This document shows, one piece after another, positions 23,916 to 31,440 of a stretch of 35,636 nucleotides of DNA. The notes under the pieces were generated by a model, which saw only the letters and a list, made by a program, of their open reading frames with translations, was not told the origin of the DNA and searched no databases. Made by a program: the position numbers and the translations under genes. Origin of the DNA: Terriglobales bacterium (GTDB taxonomy: Bacteria > Acidobacteriota > Terriglobia > Terriglobales > Acidobacteriaceae); assembly GCA_016201265.1 (NCBI GenBank), contig JACQDD010000085.1, forward strand, positions 1 to 35,636. The letters run 5' to 3'. Position 1 is the first letter of the stretch. Each line of letters opens with the position of its first letter.

Positions 23916-23944
23916 ATTGTAACTTATAAATCACATAAAAGCAA
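23916..23944 (-). promoter_or_regulatory. Promoter of the toxin-antitoxin operon
   Basis: On the minus strand TTGCTT (23944-23939) and TACAAT (23921-23916) are spaced by 17 bases in an AT-rich stretch. The expected transcription start is about 23909, next to the GTG of the toxin, which would make the transcript leaderless. Confidence 0.55.
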
Positions 23945-24003
23945 GGCTTTGCCAAAGGACAAGACCCGGTCGCTGGCTGAAAATCGCTTACAATCTCCCC
24001 TTC

Positions 24004-24957
24004 ATGACGGTCACAGCCCGTTCCTTTGCCAAGATCAATCTTGGTCTGTACATCGGTCCGCTGCGCCCGGACGGATACCACGATCTGCGCACCGTGTACC
24101 AGACGATCGCACTGCATGACGTGCTCCGTGTGAGCGTCGGGAAGGGCTCGGGAATTGAGATCTACTGCGCGGACCCGCGGGTTCCGTGCGATGAGTCCAA
24201 CACCTGTTATCGCGTCGCCGAGCAGGTGATGGACGTACTCCGCGCCAAGGGGAAAGTCACCATCGAGATCGAGAAGCGTCTGCCGGTGCAGGGCGGCCTG
24301 GGGGCGGCATCGTCGAATGCGGTGGCGACCCTGATTGCTTTGGAGCGGGCGCTCAAGAAGCCCCTTTCCCAACCAGCCCGCCTGCGGATCGCGGCCGAGG
24401 TTGGGTCCGATCTACCGATGTTTCTGGTGGGTGGGACGGTGCTTGGAGTGGGCCGCGGCGAGGAAGTCTATCCCCTCCCCAATCTGCCCGCCACACCGGT
24501 AGTGGCGGTCACTCCCGATGCCGGCGTGTCGACTCCGAAAGCCTTTGCAGACTGGGATCAATTGACGCACTCCGAGGCGTCCGATAGACTAATGGAGGTT
24601 GGCCGCGTGCTGTCGGCGTGGCTTGGTTCACCTAACACCGGTGCTCCTGCGCGTGGCAGGAGCCGGGCCGGGAGCCCGCTTCTCGACCTTGTCCGTACCG
24701 GGATTGAAAACGACTTCGAAAAAGTCGTCTTCCCGCAATATCCCGACCTACGTGACATCAAAGGTGCGTTGGAGCGCGCTGGAGCGTTGTATGCTTCCCT
24801 CTCCGGATCGGGGTCAACCCTGTACGGGTTGTTCTCGACACGAGCCGCGGCTGCTCGGGCGGTGGGGCGTCTGCAGAAGCAGGGCCTGAGGGCGGTCGCG
24901 ACGGTCACGCTGACGCGCCAGCAGTATTGGAAGAAGTCGCTGGTCGCTAGTCGCTAG
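24004..24957 (+). CDS. ispE: 4-diphosphocytidyl-2-C-methyl-D-erythritol kinase
   Basis: A 317-residue GHMP kinase of the non-mevalonate isoprenoid pathway. FAKINLGLYIG carries the catalytic lysine (K10), PVQGGLGAASSNA (95-107) is the ATP-binding loop, GSDLPMFLVGGT holds catalytic D136, and LSGSGSTLYGLF is the C-terminal motif. Residues about 208-228 (GSPNTGAPARGRSRAGSPLLD) are extra relative to enterobacterial IspE and are coded by a small palindrome. The last residues (SLVASR) and stop come from an adjacent repeat. A TACAAT at 23989-23994 lies nine bases before the ATG, so the leader would be very short. First gene before tRNA-Gln and prs, a classical order. Confidence 0.94.
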   Translation: MTVTARSFAKINLGLYIGPLRPDGYHDLRTVYQTIALHDVLRVSVGKGSGIEIYCADPRVPCDESNTCYRVAEQVMDVLRAKGKVTIEIEKRLPVQGGLGAASSNAVATLIALERALKKPLSQPARLRIAAEVGSDLPMFLVGGTVLGVGRGEEVYPLPNLPATPVVAVTPDAGVSTPKAFADWDQLTHSEASDRLMEVGRVLSAWLGSPNTGAPARGRSRAGSPLLDLVRTGIENDFEKVVFPQYPDLRDIKGALERAGALYASLSGSGSTLYGLFSTRAAAARAVGRLQKQGLRAVATVTLTRQQYWKKSLVASR

Positions 24958-25048
24958 TCGCTGGTTTCTAGTTTCTTGGAAGCGCCAAATCGGGCATAGT
25001 AAAAGCGTACGGTTTTGGTTTTCACTAAAACTAGCAACTAGCAACTGA
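24942..25048. repeat. GTCGCTG/GTCGCTA repeat with weak complementary arm
   Basis: Direct units GTCGCTGGTCGCTAGTCGCTAG run from 24942. The partner arm, ACTAGCAACTAGCAACTG-like (25028-25047), is only a partial complement. The first bases encode the last residues of IspE and its TAG stop. Related in design to 6682 and 20757. Confidence 0.6.
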
Positions 25049-25052
25049 ATTT

Positions 25053-25126
25053 TGGGCCGTCGACTAATGGTAGGTCAAGTGCCTTTGGAGCACTTTGTCT
25101 AGGTTCGAATCCTAGCGGCCCAGCCA
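25053..25126 (+). tRNA. tRNA-Gln (anticodon TTG)
   Basis: The acceptor arms TGGGCCG (25053-25059) and CGGCCCA (25116-25122) pair. The anticodon stem AGTGC/GCACT encloses CTTTGGA, giving anticodon TTG. The T-arm CTAGG-TTCGAAT-CCTAG is perfect. The discriminator is G (25123) and CCA is encoded (25124-25126). It lies between ispE and prs. Confidence 0.95.
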
Positions 25127-25132
25127 AGAAAC

Positions 25133-25217
25133 CAGTTCTCAGTTCCCAGTTCTCGGTTCTCAGAGAGAAACTGAAGCCCAAAACTGAGAACTGAGATCCG
25201 GGAACTGAGAACTGAAC
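25133..25217. repeat. Hairpin built of CAGTTCT units
   Basis: The left arm carries CAGTTCTCAGTTCCCAGTTC and the right arm its complement (GAACTGAGAACTG). The inner parts also pair (GTTCTCAG/CTGAGAAC). It starts seven bases after the tRNA and ends just before the prs ATG, so it replaces the usual leader of prs. Confidence 0.85.
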
Positions 25218-25218
25218 T

Positions 25219-26247
25219 ATGGCCACAGCGATCACGACCGCAGAGAAAACGGAAAAAAAGCCGATGGCGGACGAAAAGCCGGAACGCAAGCCCCAGCGCA
25301 GCCGGGTGGACGACAAGTTCAAGATATTTTGCGGAACGGCCAACGAGCCGCTCTGCGATGAGGTCAGCCACTTCCTGGGCCTGACGCGCGGCCAGGCGCT
25401 GGTGACGCGCTTTGCCGACGGCGAAGCTTACGTGCAGATTCAGGAGAATGTGCGCGGGGCTGACGTCTTCGTCATGCAGCCCACTTGCCATCCGGTGGAC
25501 ATGCACCTGATGGAGCTGCTGTTGATGCTGGATGCGCTGAAGCGCGCTTCCGCACGGCGCATCACGGCGGTGATTCCCTATTACGGGTATGCGCGCCAGG
25601 ACCGCAAGGACAAGCCACGCGTTCCGATTTCGTCGAAGCTGGTGGCGGACTTGCTGACCACCGCCGGAGCGCATCGGGCGCTGGTTATCGATCCGCACAC
25701 CGCGCAGTTGCAGGGTTTTTTCAACATCCCGGTGGATCACCTGTTCGCGTCGCCGGTGCTGGTGGACTACTTCAAGAAGTTGAATCTGCCGAACCTGACG
25801 GTGGTGTCACCTGATGCGGGCGGCGTGGAGCGGGCGCGGTTTTTTGCCAAGAAGATGGACGCGGCGCTGGCTATCGTGGACAAGCGGCGTGTCGAAATGA
25901 ACGTCGCGGAAGTGATGCACGTCATCGGCGACGTACACGGGCGGACTTGCTTGGTGATTGACGATTTGATCGACACCGCGGGAACCCTGGTCAAGACGGC
26001 ACAGGCCCTGCTCGACAACGGCGCAAGCGCGGTCTATGCCTGCTGCTCGCACCCGGTACTGTCGGGGCCGGCGGTAGAAAACATTGTGAACTCGCCGCTC
26101 ACCGAGGTGGTGGTGACCAACACCATTCCGCTGAGTGAAGCGGCGAAGCAGGTTTCGAAAATCAAGGTTCTTACGATCGCGGGACTGATTGGACGGGCGA
26201 TCCAGTCCATTCACGAAGAGACTTCGGTCAGCAAACTGTTTCTCTAG
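25219..26247 (+). CDS. prs: Ribose-phosphate pyrophosphokinase
   Basis: A 342-residue PRPP synthase, making PRPP from ribose 5-phosphate and ATP. Motifs are FCGTANEPLCDEVSHFLG, TRFADGEAYVQIQENVRGADVFV, PYYGYARQDRKDKPRVPISSKLVA (ATP site), VVSPDAGGVERARFFAKK and CLVIDDLIDTAGTL (PRPP loop). About 30 N-terminal residues (lysine/glutamate-rich) precede the conserved core. The ATG at 25219 abuts a hairpin repeat and has no ribosome binding site; the in-frame ATG at 25264 would give a more usual length. Followed after 17 bases by rplY. Confidence 0.95.
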   Translation: MATAITTAEKTEKKPMADEKPERKPQRSRVDDKFKIFCGTANEPLCDEVSHFLGLTRGQALVTRFADGEAYVQIQENVRGADVFVMQPTCHPVDMHLMELLLMLDALKRASARRITAVIPYYGYARQDRKDKPRVPISSKLVADLLTTAGAHRALVIDPHTAQLQGFFNIPVDHLFASPVLVDYFKKLNLPNLTVVSPDAGGVERARFFAKKMDAALAIVDKRRVEMNVAEVMHVIGDVHGRTCLVIDDLIDTAGTLVKTAQALLDNGASAVYACCSHPVLSGPAVENIVNSPLTEVVVTNTIPLSEAAKQVSKIKVLTIAGLIGRAIQSIHEETSVSKLFL

Positions 26248-26264
26248 AAGGACGGAACGGAATT

Positions 26265-26996
26265 ATGGCTACTGCTACAGAAATCAACATCCTGGAGGCG
26301 CAGCAGCGCGAACCAGGCAACAAGAATGCGGCCCGGCGGGTGCGCGCGGGCGGAAAAATCCCAGCCGTTGTGTACGGCGCCGGCAAGGACACGGCCGTGA
26401 TCGCGGTCGATCCGCGGCAGGTGTTGCGCATCCTGAAGTCCGAGAGCGGCCACAACACGATTTTTGATCTGGCGCTCGGCAGCGATCGCGTCAAGGCCAT
26501 GATCGTGGATTGGCAGTTTGAACCCATCAAGGGAAAACTGCTCCACGTCGACCTTCAGCGCATCGCGATGGACAAGAAGCTGACCGTCACGGTGCCCATC
26601 CTCCTCAAGGGCGAGGCGGAAGGCGTGAAGCAGCAGGGCGGCATCCTCGAGCAGTTGCTGCGCGAGGTTGAGCTGGAGTGTCTGCCGGGCGACATCCCGA
26701 AGGCGATTGAAGCCGACATCAGCCATCTGGTGTTCGGCGTCGATTTGCGGGTCAAAGACCTGGCGCACGGCGACAAGCTCAAGTTCCTGACCAATGAAGA
26801 TCGCATGGTCGCGCACATCACTTCGGTGAAGGAAGAAGTGGTTGCGACTCCGGAAGCGGTTGCCGAAGCTGCGACTGCAGTGCCGGCTGAGCCTGAAGTC
26901 ATCAAGAAGGGCAAGCAGGAAGCCGAGGGTGAAGGCGAGGCTGAGGGCAAGCCCGAGGGCAAACCTGAGAAGGCTGAGAAGAAGGAAAAGAAATAG
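26265..26996 (+). CDS. rplY: 50S ribosomal protein bL25 (CTC form)
   Basis: A 243-residue long-form bL25/general stress protein CTC, which binds 5S rRNA. The N-terminal bL25 domain has EAQQREPGNKNAARRVRAGGKIPAVVYG and SGHNTIFDLAL, then HVDLQRIAMDKKLTVTVPI. The CTC domain has GGILEQLLREVELECLPGDIPKAIEADIS. The last 40 residues are a glutamate/lysine-rich tail (EGEGEAEGKPEGKPEKAEKKEKK pattern). Order prs-rplY-pth matches many bacterial genomes. Confidence 0.95.
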   Translation: MATATEINILEAQQREPGNKNAARRVRAGGKIPAVVYGAGKDTAVIAVDPRQVLRILKSESGHNTIFDLALGSDRVKAMIVDWQFEPIKGKLLHVDLQRIAMDKKLTVTVPILLKGEAEGVKQQGGILEQLLREVELECLPGDIPKAIEADISHLVFGVDLRVKDLAHGDKLKFLTNEDRMVAHITSVKEEVVATPEAVAEAATAVPAEPEVIKKGKQEAEGEGEAEGKPEGKPEKAEKKEKK

Positions 26997-27002
26997 CGCT
27001 TG

Positions 27003-27058
27003 TGTGTGGAGGCGGGTCTCTGACCCGCCTGACCGGGTCGAAGACCCGGTCCCACACA
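27003..27058. repeat. Double hairpin of the TGTGTGG family
   Basis: A TGTGTGG box, hairpin GGCGGGTC/GACCCGCC (27011-27029), a second hairpin ACCGGGTC/GACCCGGT (27032-27050) and a closing CCCACACA. The same double unit occurs inverted at 29321-29373. It fills the rplY-pth gap. Confidence 0.85.
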
Positions 27059-27065
27059 GACTCGC

Positions 27066-27665
27066 ATGGACCGCAGCGTGAAACTGATTGTCGGTTTGGG
27101 AAATCCTGGAATCGAGTACCAGTTCACGCCGCATAACCTCGGGTATTTGACGATCGATCGGATCGCTAACAACCTTGGGTTGGAAATCAGGAATCGCCAG
27201 TGCCGCGCGCTGACCGCGCGGGCCGTGATCGGCGGCCAGCCGGTGATCCTGGCCAAACCGGAAACCTTCATGAACCTGAGTGGGCTTTCGGTGCGGGAAC
27301 TGGTGGCGGAGTACCAGGCCGACGTGAAATCGGACCTGACCGTGATTTACGACGAGCTCGACCTGCCGCTGGGCACGATGCGCATCCGGCAGCGGGGCAG
27401 TTCGGCGGGACATAACGGAATGGAGTCCATCCTGGGCGCGCTGGCTACGGATGAATTTCTGCGGATTCGATTGGGGATTGCGCCCGATCGCAAGATCGCG
27501 GACAGCGTGAAATTCGTGCTGACGCCGTTCCGCAAGGCGCAGTTGAAAGTTGTGGACGAAATCCTCGACGCGGCGGCGGATGCGGTTGAGGTGATTTTGA
27601 AAGAGGGACCGGCAGCGGCCATGAACCGGTTCAATCGAAAGCCGGAAGACAGCAGTGGTCAGTGA
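27066..27665 (+). CDS. pth: Peptidyl-tRNA hydrolase
   Basis: A 199-residue Pth that frees tRNA from stalled peptidyl-tRNA. Residues: N13 (GLGNPG), catalytic H23 (TPHNLGY), N70 (KPETFMNLSG), D96 (VIYDELDLPLG) and N117 (GSSAGHNGMESI). Length fits the family (about 190-200). The start ATG at 27066 lies eight bases after a repeat and lacks a ribosome binding site. The last residues (DSSGQ) and the TGA are coded by the start of the next repeat. Part of the ispE-prs-rplY-pth-rpsF run. Confidence 0.95.
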   Translation: MDRSVKLIVGLGNPGIEYQFTPHNLGYLTIDRIANNLGLEIRNRQCRALTARAVIGGQPVILAKPETFMNLSGLSVRELVAEYQADVKSDLTVIYDELDLPLGTMRIRQRGSSAGHNGMESILGALATDEFLRIRLGIAPDRKIADSVKFVLTPFRKAQLKVVDEILDAAADAVEVILKEGPAAAMNRFNRKPEDSSGQ

Positions 27666-27730
27666 TCAGTCGCCAGTGGTCAGTCGCCCACGGGTGATTC
27701 TGACCACCGACCACTGGCCACCGGCCACTG
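27653..27730. repeat. Hairpin built of CAGTGGT units
   Basis: The left arm CAGTGGTCAGTGATCAGTCG... and right arm ...CCACTGGCCACCGGCCACTG are imperfect complements around a short loop near 27688. It overlaps the end of pth and ends 16 bases before rpsF. Confidence 0.85.
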
Positions 27731-27746
27731 ATTTTGGAGATAACGA

Positions 27747-28148
27747 ATGAATCGTACTTATGAACTGATGTTCATCGTCCGGCCCGACATGGTGGACGAG
27801 GATCTGAACAAACTGATTTCCACGCTGGATTCTTCGGTGACTTCGGCGCACGGGACCGTTAAAAGCGAGATCTGGGGCAAGCGCCGTCTCGCCTACACCG
27901 TGCGCGGGTTCAACGACGGCATCTTTGTCCTGCTGCTTCTCGAGGGGACGGGCGCCATGGTGCACGAACTGGAGCGCCGGCTGCGCGTAACCGAACCGGT
28001 GATCAAGTTCCTCACTGTGCGCACCGACGAAGAATTGAAGCGGCTGGACAAGATCAAGAAGATCCGCGAGTCGCGCAAGAAGGCCAGCGCCGCTCCCGCC
28101 CCGGCTACACCAGAAGCGGGGACGGAACCAACGCCAGCGACGGCCTAG
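27747..28148 (+). CDS. rpsF: 30S ribosomal protein bS6
   Basis: A 133-residue bS6 with MNRTYELMFIVRPDM at the N-terminus and then GTVKSEIWGKRRLAYTVRGFNDGIFVLLLLEG and HELERRLRVTEPVIKFLTVR. It binds bS18 on the 30S platform. A GGAGATAACGA ribosome binding site precedes the ATG. The last 25 residues are an alanine/proline-rich extension. There is no ssb between rpsF and rpsR, unlike in Bacillus. Confidence 0.96.
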   Translation: MNRTYELMFIVRPDMVDEDLNKLISTLDSSVTSAHGTVKSEIWGKRRLAYTVRGFNDGIFVLLLLEGTGAMVHELERRLRVTEPVIKFLTVRTDEELKRLDKIKKIRESRKKASAAPAPATPEAGTEPTPATA

Positions 28149-28270
28149 GCGTAGCGCGCCAGCCCCGAGCGCAGCCACGGCAGAAAACCAGCCCCGGAAG
28201 GGCGAACCAGCTTAGCCCAGCGCTTCAGCGCTGGGAAGGCTGGTAATAGCAACGCAAGTCCCGTAGGGAC
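28149..28270. repeat. Complex repeat with CCCAGCGCTT and GTCCCGTAGGGAC palindromes
   Basis: The gap between rpsF and rpsR contains CCCAGCGCTTCAGCGCTGGG (28216-28235, a perfect hairpin) and GTCCCGTAGGGAC (28258-28270). They are preceded by a GCGTAGCGCGCCAGCC start like other elements of this window. It holds no gene. It could attenuate or stabilise the rpsF-rpsR transcript. Confidence 0.75.
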
Positions 28271-28293
28271 GACCGAAAGTTTGAAGGAGCACT

Positions 28294-28686
28294 ATGGCAG
28301 AAGAAACGAAAGCACCCGCCGCTACGGCGGCAGCAAGCGGCGGCGAGACTCGTCCGGCAGAGCGCAGCAGCGAGAGCCGTCCCGAACGAAGCGAGCGCAG
28401 CGATCGTGGGCCGCGCGGCCCGCGGCCCGGCGGAGGCCCCGGCGGTTCCCGCGAAGGCGGACGCAAATACTTCCGGCGCAAGAAGGTCTGCAAGTTCTGC
28501 GTCGAGAAGATCGAAGCGGTCAACTACAAAGACGTGCGTCTGCTGGCCGGGTTCGTCGCCGAGAGCGGCAAGATCGTTCCGCGGCGCCTGACCGGAGTCT
28601 GCACGCCGCACCAGCGGCGGCTGTCGGCGGCGATCAAGCAGGCGCGCAACATCGCGCTGCTGCCGTTTGCCGGAAGGGCGCAGTAA
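28294..28686 (+). CDS. rpsR: 30S ribosomal protein bS18 with zinc site and long N-terminal extension
   Basis: A 130-residue bS18; the usual length is 70-90. The conserved part starts at about residue 58: [13 protein letters not shown], then INYKD-like [13 protein letters not shown] and [29 protein letters not shown]66, C69, C103 and H106 form a C-X2-C...C-X2-H zinc site. Residues 1-57 are a disordered arginine/glycine/proline-rich extension. A strong GAAGGAG site precedes the ATG. Confidence 0.96.
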   Translation: MAEETKAPAATAAASGGETRPAERSSESRPERSERSDRGPRGPRPGGGPGGSREGGRKYFRRKKVCKFCVEKIEAVNYKDVRLLAGFVAESGKIVPRRLTGVCTPHQRRLSAAIKQARNIALLPFAGRAQ

Positions 28687-28755
28687 CTTCAATTTCCGCA
28701 GATGAACGCGGATTTGCGCGGATCGTCCGGACCAAACCGATTGGGATCAGAGATT

Positions 28756-28831
28756 TCCTTCGTGCTCCTTTGTGTCCTTGGTGGTTAACGCCTTTTTTCT
28801 AACCACGAAGGACACGAAGGTACACGAAGGA
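28756..28831. repeat. Inverted repeat of the CACGAAGGA type
   Basis: The left arm 28756-28787 and right arm 28800-28831 are complements over 28 of 32 positions (TCCTTCGTG...GGTGGTTA / TAACCAC...CACGAAGGA). Just upstream, about 28698-28725, lies a second environmental-type repeat (CGCAGATGAACGCGGATT). The region between rpsR and rplI is otherwise empty. Confidence 0.85.
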
Positions 28832-28853
28832 AAACAAAGAAACGGAGTCATTC

Positions 28854-29306
28854 ATGGAAGTCATCCTGAAAGAAGACGTGCCCAAGCTGGGCAATCGCGG
28901 CGACGTGATTAAGGTCGCCGAAGGATACGGGAGGAATTTTCTTCTCCCGCGGAAGCTGGCGATCGAAGCCAACGCCGCCAACAAGGCTGTCATCGAGCAG
29001 ATGAAGGCCGCTGCGGTGCGCCGCTCGGCCAAGGAGAAATCCGACGCCGAAGCGCTGTCCAAGCAGTTTGACGGGCTCGAGGTTTCGTTCACCCGCAAGT
29101 CCGGCGAAGCCGATCAACTCTTCGGATCGGTGACTGCGGGCGACATTGCCGAAGCACTCGAAAAGAAAAGCTTCCACATCGACCGCCGCAAGATCCAGCT
29201 GCACGAGCCGCTGAAGACGATTGGCGAGTTCACTGTTCCGGTGAAGCTGCACAAGGACGTGACCACGCACCTGAAAGTGGTCATCGGCAAGGAACCAGCG
29301 GAGTAG
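28854..29306 (+). CDS. rplI: 50S ribosomal protein bL9
   Basis: A 150-residue bL9, the standard length. The N-terminal domain is MEVILKEDVPKLGNRGDVIKVAEGYGRNFLLPRKLAIEA, followed by the connecting helix and the C-terminal domain (GSVTAGDIAEALEKK, then IDRRKIQLHEPLKTIGEFTVPVKLH). It binds 23S rRNA at the L1-stalk base. CGGAG precedes the ATG. Last gene of the ribosomal run; convergent with the dinG-like gene. Confidence 0.97.
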   Translation: MEVILKEDVPKLGNRGDVIKVAEGYGRNFLLPRKLAIEANAANKAVIEQMKAAAVRRSAKEKSDAEALSKQFDGLEVSFTRKSGEADQLFGSVTAGDIAEALEKKSFHIDRRKIQLHEPLKTIGEFTVPVKLHKDVTTHLKVVIGKEPAE

Positions 29307-29320
29307 ATTTCCTCACTTTA

Positions 29321-29373
29321 GTGGGGCCGGGTCTTCGACCCGGCCCAGGCGGGTCAAAGACCCGCCTCCACAC
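29321..29373. repeat. Inverted copy of the double hairpin between convergent genes
   Basis: GTGGGGCCGGGTC/GACCCGGCC followed by GGCGGGTC/GACCCGCC and CCACAC is the 27003-27058 unit in the opposite orientation. Its right end encodes the last residues (GRVEAGL) and the TGA of the dinG-like gene. It could terminate both transcripts. Confidence 0.85.
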
Positions 29374-31411
29374 GGCCAATCCCAAAAAATTCCTCCACCT
29401 TCCTCAGGTCAGTCGTCCTACTGTAGCTCGGCAAGCTCTCCACGAATACTTTTCCGTACTGTTTCTTCAGAATGCGGTTATCGAGCAGCGCCAGCAGTCC
29501 GCGATCGTGCAGCGACCGGATCAGGCGTCCGAAGCCCTGTTTCAGGGTGATGACCGCGCCGGGCACCTGGTATTCGTAGAACGCGTTGCCGCCGCCGGAA
29601 TCGATGGCCTTGACGCGAGCGGCCACCACTGGGTCGCTCGGGGCGGCGAACGGCAGGCGGTCAATGATCACGCAGCTCAGTTGCTCGCCCTGCACATCCA
29701 CACCTTGCCAGAAGGATGACGTCCCAAAGAGCACAGCGTGGGGCGTGATGCGGAACTCCTCGAGCAGCGCCGACTTTGGCGCATCGCCCTGCTTGAGCAT
29801 CGGGAATTCCAGCAAGCCGAGGAGCCGCCCGTAGATTTCGTTCATCTGCGCGTAGCTGGTGAAGAGGACGAAAGCGCGCCCGCGTGTGATTTCGAGCAGG
29901 CGGCGGACGCGGTCGGACGCTTGCGCGGCGAATTGCGGCGTGCGTGGGTCGGGGAGATCGGGCGGGACGTAGAGAATTACCTGGCTCTCGTAGTCGAAGT
30001 GCGAGGGCACGATGGACTCGCGCGCGTGATCGAGGCCGAGGCGTTGACGGATGTAGTCGAATCCGCCGCCCACCGCCAGCGTGGCCGAAGTCAGGACGGC
30101 CGTCTCCATCTTTGACCACAGGCATTCGCGCAGGATGGGGCCGACTTCGATGGGCGTGGCCTGGAGAAAGACGTTAGTGCGGCCGCGGCTTGGCTTTTCC
30201 TCGGCCGTCCGGCGGGCGCCCACGCCCGCCACTCCACGTGCTCCCCGCCGCTCGATCCAGAACACTGTGTTCGGATTTTCATCCTCCATGACAAAGCCAA
30301 GCTGCGCCTGCAACTGCTGCGCGCGACGCGCGACGCTGAACACCTGATCCGGCTTTTGCGGAAGCTGCTCAAGTTCGGCGCCGATGCGGCGCAGCGCCTG
30401 ATGCAGAGCGTTGTACTCTTCGCCGTTTTCTTCCAGGAACTCCCGCCGGCCATCGAAAGCCATCCGCCCTTCGTGTGCGGGCAGCAGCGAGAAAAAGAGT
30501 TGGGACCGCTCGCGCAGCGTTTTGATTGCGCCCGAAATTCCCGGCGTATAGAGCTTTTCGCGCTGTAGCAGGGCTTCGATGTCGCGCGCCAGCTCCTCCA
30601 TCCGCATGTTGCTTACCGAGATGCCGAAATAATTGCCGGCGACTTCTTCCAGTTCGTGCGCTTCGTCGAAGATGACCACTCCGCAGTCGGGCAGCACGCC
30701 GGCATCGGGCGCATTCTCCGCTTCCAGCTTGATGGCCAGGTCGGCGAAGAACAGATGGTGATTCACGATGATGATGTCGCTCTCGGCTGCGCGGCGCCGC
30801 ATTTCCGTGATGAAGCAGCGCTCCCACTCTTTGCATTTCTGGCCGAGACAGGTATCGGCGCGCGCATCCAGCTTGCGCCAGAGCGCGCTGGCTTCGGGCA
30901 GTTCGGCCAGTTCGGCGCGGTCGCCGGTCTGGGTTGTTTTTTCCCAGGCTGCGATTGCGCGATAGTGCTCGATCTCTTCCAGACCGCTCAGTACGGGTTG
31001 GTCGGTGAGGTCGTAGAGCTTCTTGCGGCAAAGATAGTTGTTGCGGCCCTTCATGTAACAGACGGAAAGCTTGCCGACACTATCGGCGAAGAGGGCGCGT
31101 TCCAGAAAAGGGACGTCTTTGAAGAAGAGCTGTTCCTGCAGGTTCTTGGTGCCGGTGGAAATGATGACGCGCTTGCCGGAACGGATGACCGGCAGCAGAT
31201 AGGCGAGAGTCTTGCCCGTGCCGGTGCCAGCTTCGACGATCAAGTGCCGCTTCTCCGCAATGGCCTCTTCGACCGATTGGGCCATCTGCAGTTGTCCCCG
31301 CCGGAATTCGTAAGCGGGATGCGTTTTCGAGAGAAGGCCGCCGGGGGCAAAGAACTGGTAGAGCGAGAATCCAAATTGAGTCGCAGGCACGGACTGAGTA
31401 GAAGGCGCCAC
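29354..31411 (-). CDS. DinG/XPD-type ATP-dependent DNA helicase
   Basis: A 685-residue superfamily 2 helicase from GTG 31411. Walker A is AGTGTGKT (61-68). The four iron-sulfur cysteines are C128, C188, C193 and C199, and Walker B is DEAH (249-252). Motifs V/VI are GTSSFWQGVDVQGEQLSCVIIDRLPF and GFGRLIRSLHDRG. It should unwind 5' to 3', acting on R-loops or damaged DNA. Residues about 390-411 (ARGVAGVGARRTAEEKPSRG) are an insertion between FWIERRG and NVFLQATP, coded by a palindrome. The last residues come from the downstream repeat. It is divergent from der, with only 29 bases between starts. Confidence 0.92.
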   Translation of the reverse strand: MAPSTQSVPATQFGFSLYQFFAPGGLLSKTHPAYEFRRGQLQMAQSVEEAIAEKRHLIVEAGTGTGKTLAYLLPVIRSGKRVIISTGTKNLQEQLFFKDVPFLERALFADSVGKLSVCYMKGRNNYLCRKKLYDLTDQPVLSGLEEIEHYRAIAAWEKTTQTGDRAELAELPEASALWRKLDARADTCLGQKCKEWERCFITEMRRRAAESDIIIVNHHLFFADLAIKLEAENAPDAGVLPDCGVVIFDEAHELEEVAGNYFGISVSNMRMEELARDIEALLQREKLYTPGISGAIKTLRERSQLFFSLLPAHEGRMAFDGRREFLEENGEEYNALHQALRRIGAELEQLPQKPDQVFSVARRAQQLQAQLGFVMEDENPNTVFWIERRGARGVAGVGARRTAEEKPSRGRTNVFLQATPIEVGPILRECLWSKMETAVLTSATLAVGGGFDYIRQRLGLDHARESIVPSHFDYESQVILYVPPDLPDPRTPQFAAQASDRVRRLLEITRGRAFVLFTSYAQMNEIYGRLLGLLEFPMLKQGDAPKSALLEEFRITPHAVLFGTSSFWQGVDVQGEQLSCVIIDRLPFAAPSDPVVAARVKAIDSGGGNAFYEYQVPGAVITLKQGFGRLIRSLHDRGLLALLDNRILKKQYGKVFVESLPSYSRTTDLRKVEEFFGIGRVEAGL
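30211..30230. repeat. Palindrome in frame inside the dinG-like gene
   Basis: GGCGGGCG-CCCA-CGCCCGCC is a perfect 8-base-stem hairpin, resembling the 1453-1474 stem. On the minus strand it is preceded by GTGGAGT, a loose form of the TGTGTGG box. It encodes part of the 20-22 extra residues of the helicase. Confidence 0.65.
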
Positions 31412-31419
31412 GGAGTCTC

Positions 31420-31426
31420 TATAATA
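31420..31426. promoter_or_regulatory. Shared -10 element of divergent dinG-like and der promoters
   Basis: TATAATA reads TATAAT on the plus strand (toward der, ATG 15-20 bases on) and TATTAT on the minus strand (toward the helicase GTG, nine bases on). Both transcripts would have almost no leader. No clear -35 is seen on either side. Confidence 0.45.
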
Positions 31427-31440
31427 CTTGCTGGAGCATG

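Noticed and set aside
24634-24690. Palindrome CTCCTGC-GCAGGAG inside ispE as another mobile in-frame repeat
   Set aside because: It does not match the TGTGTGG family, and the PARGRSRAGSPLLDLV stretch may be a lineage-typical IspE segment. Evidence for insertion is too weak without an alignment.
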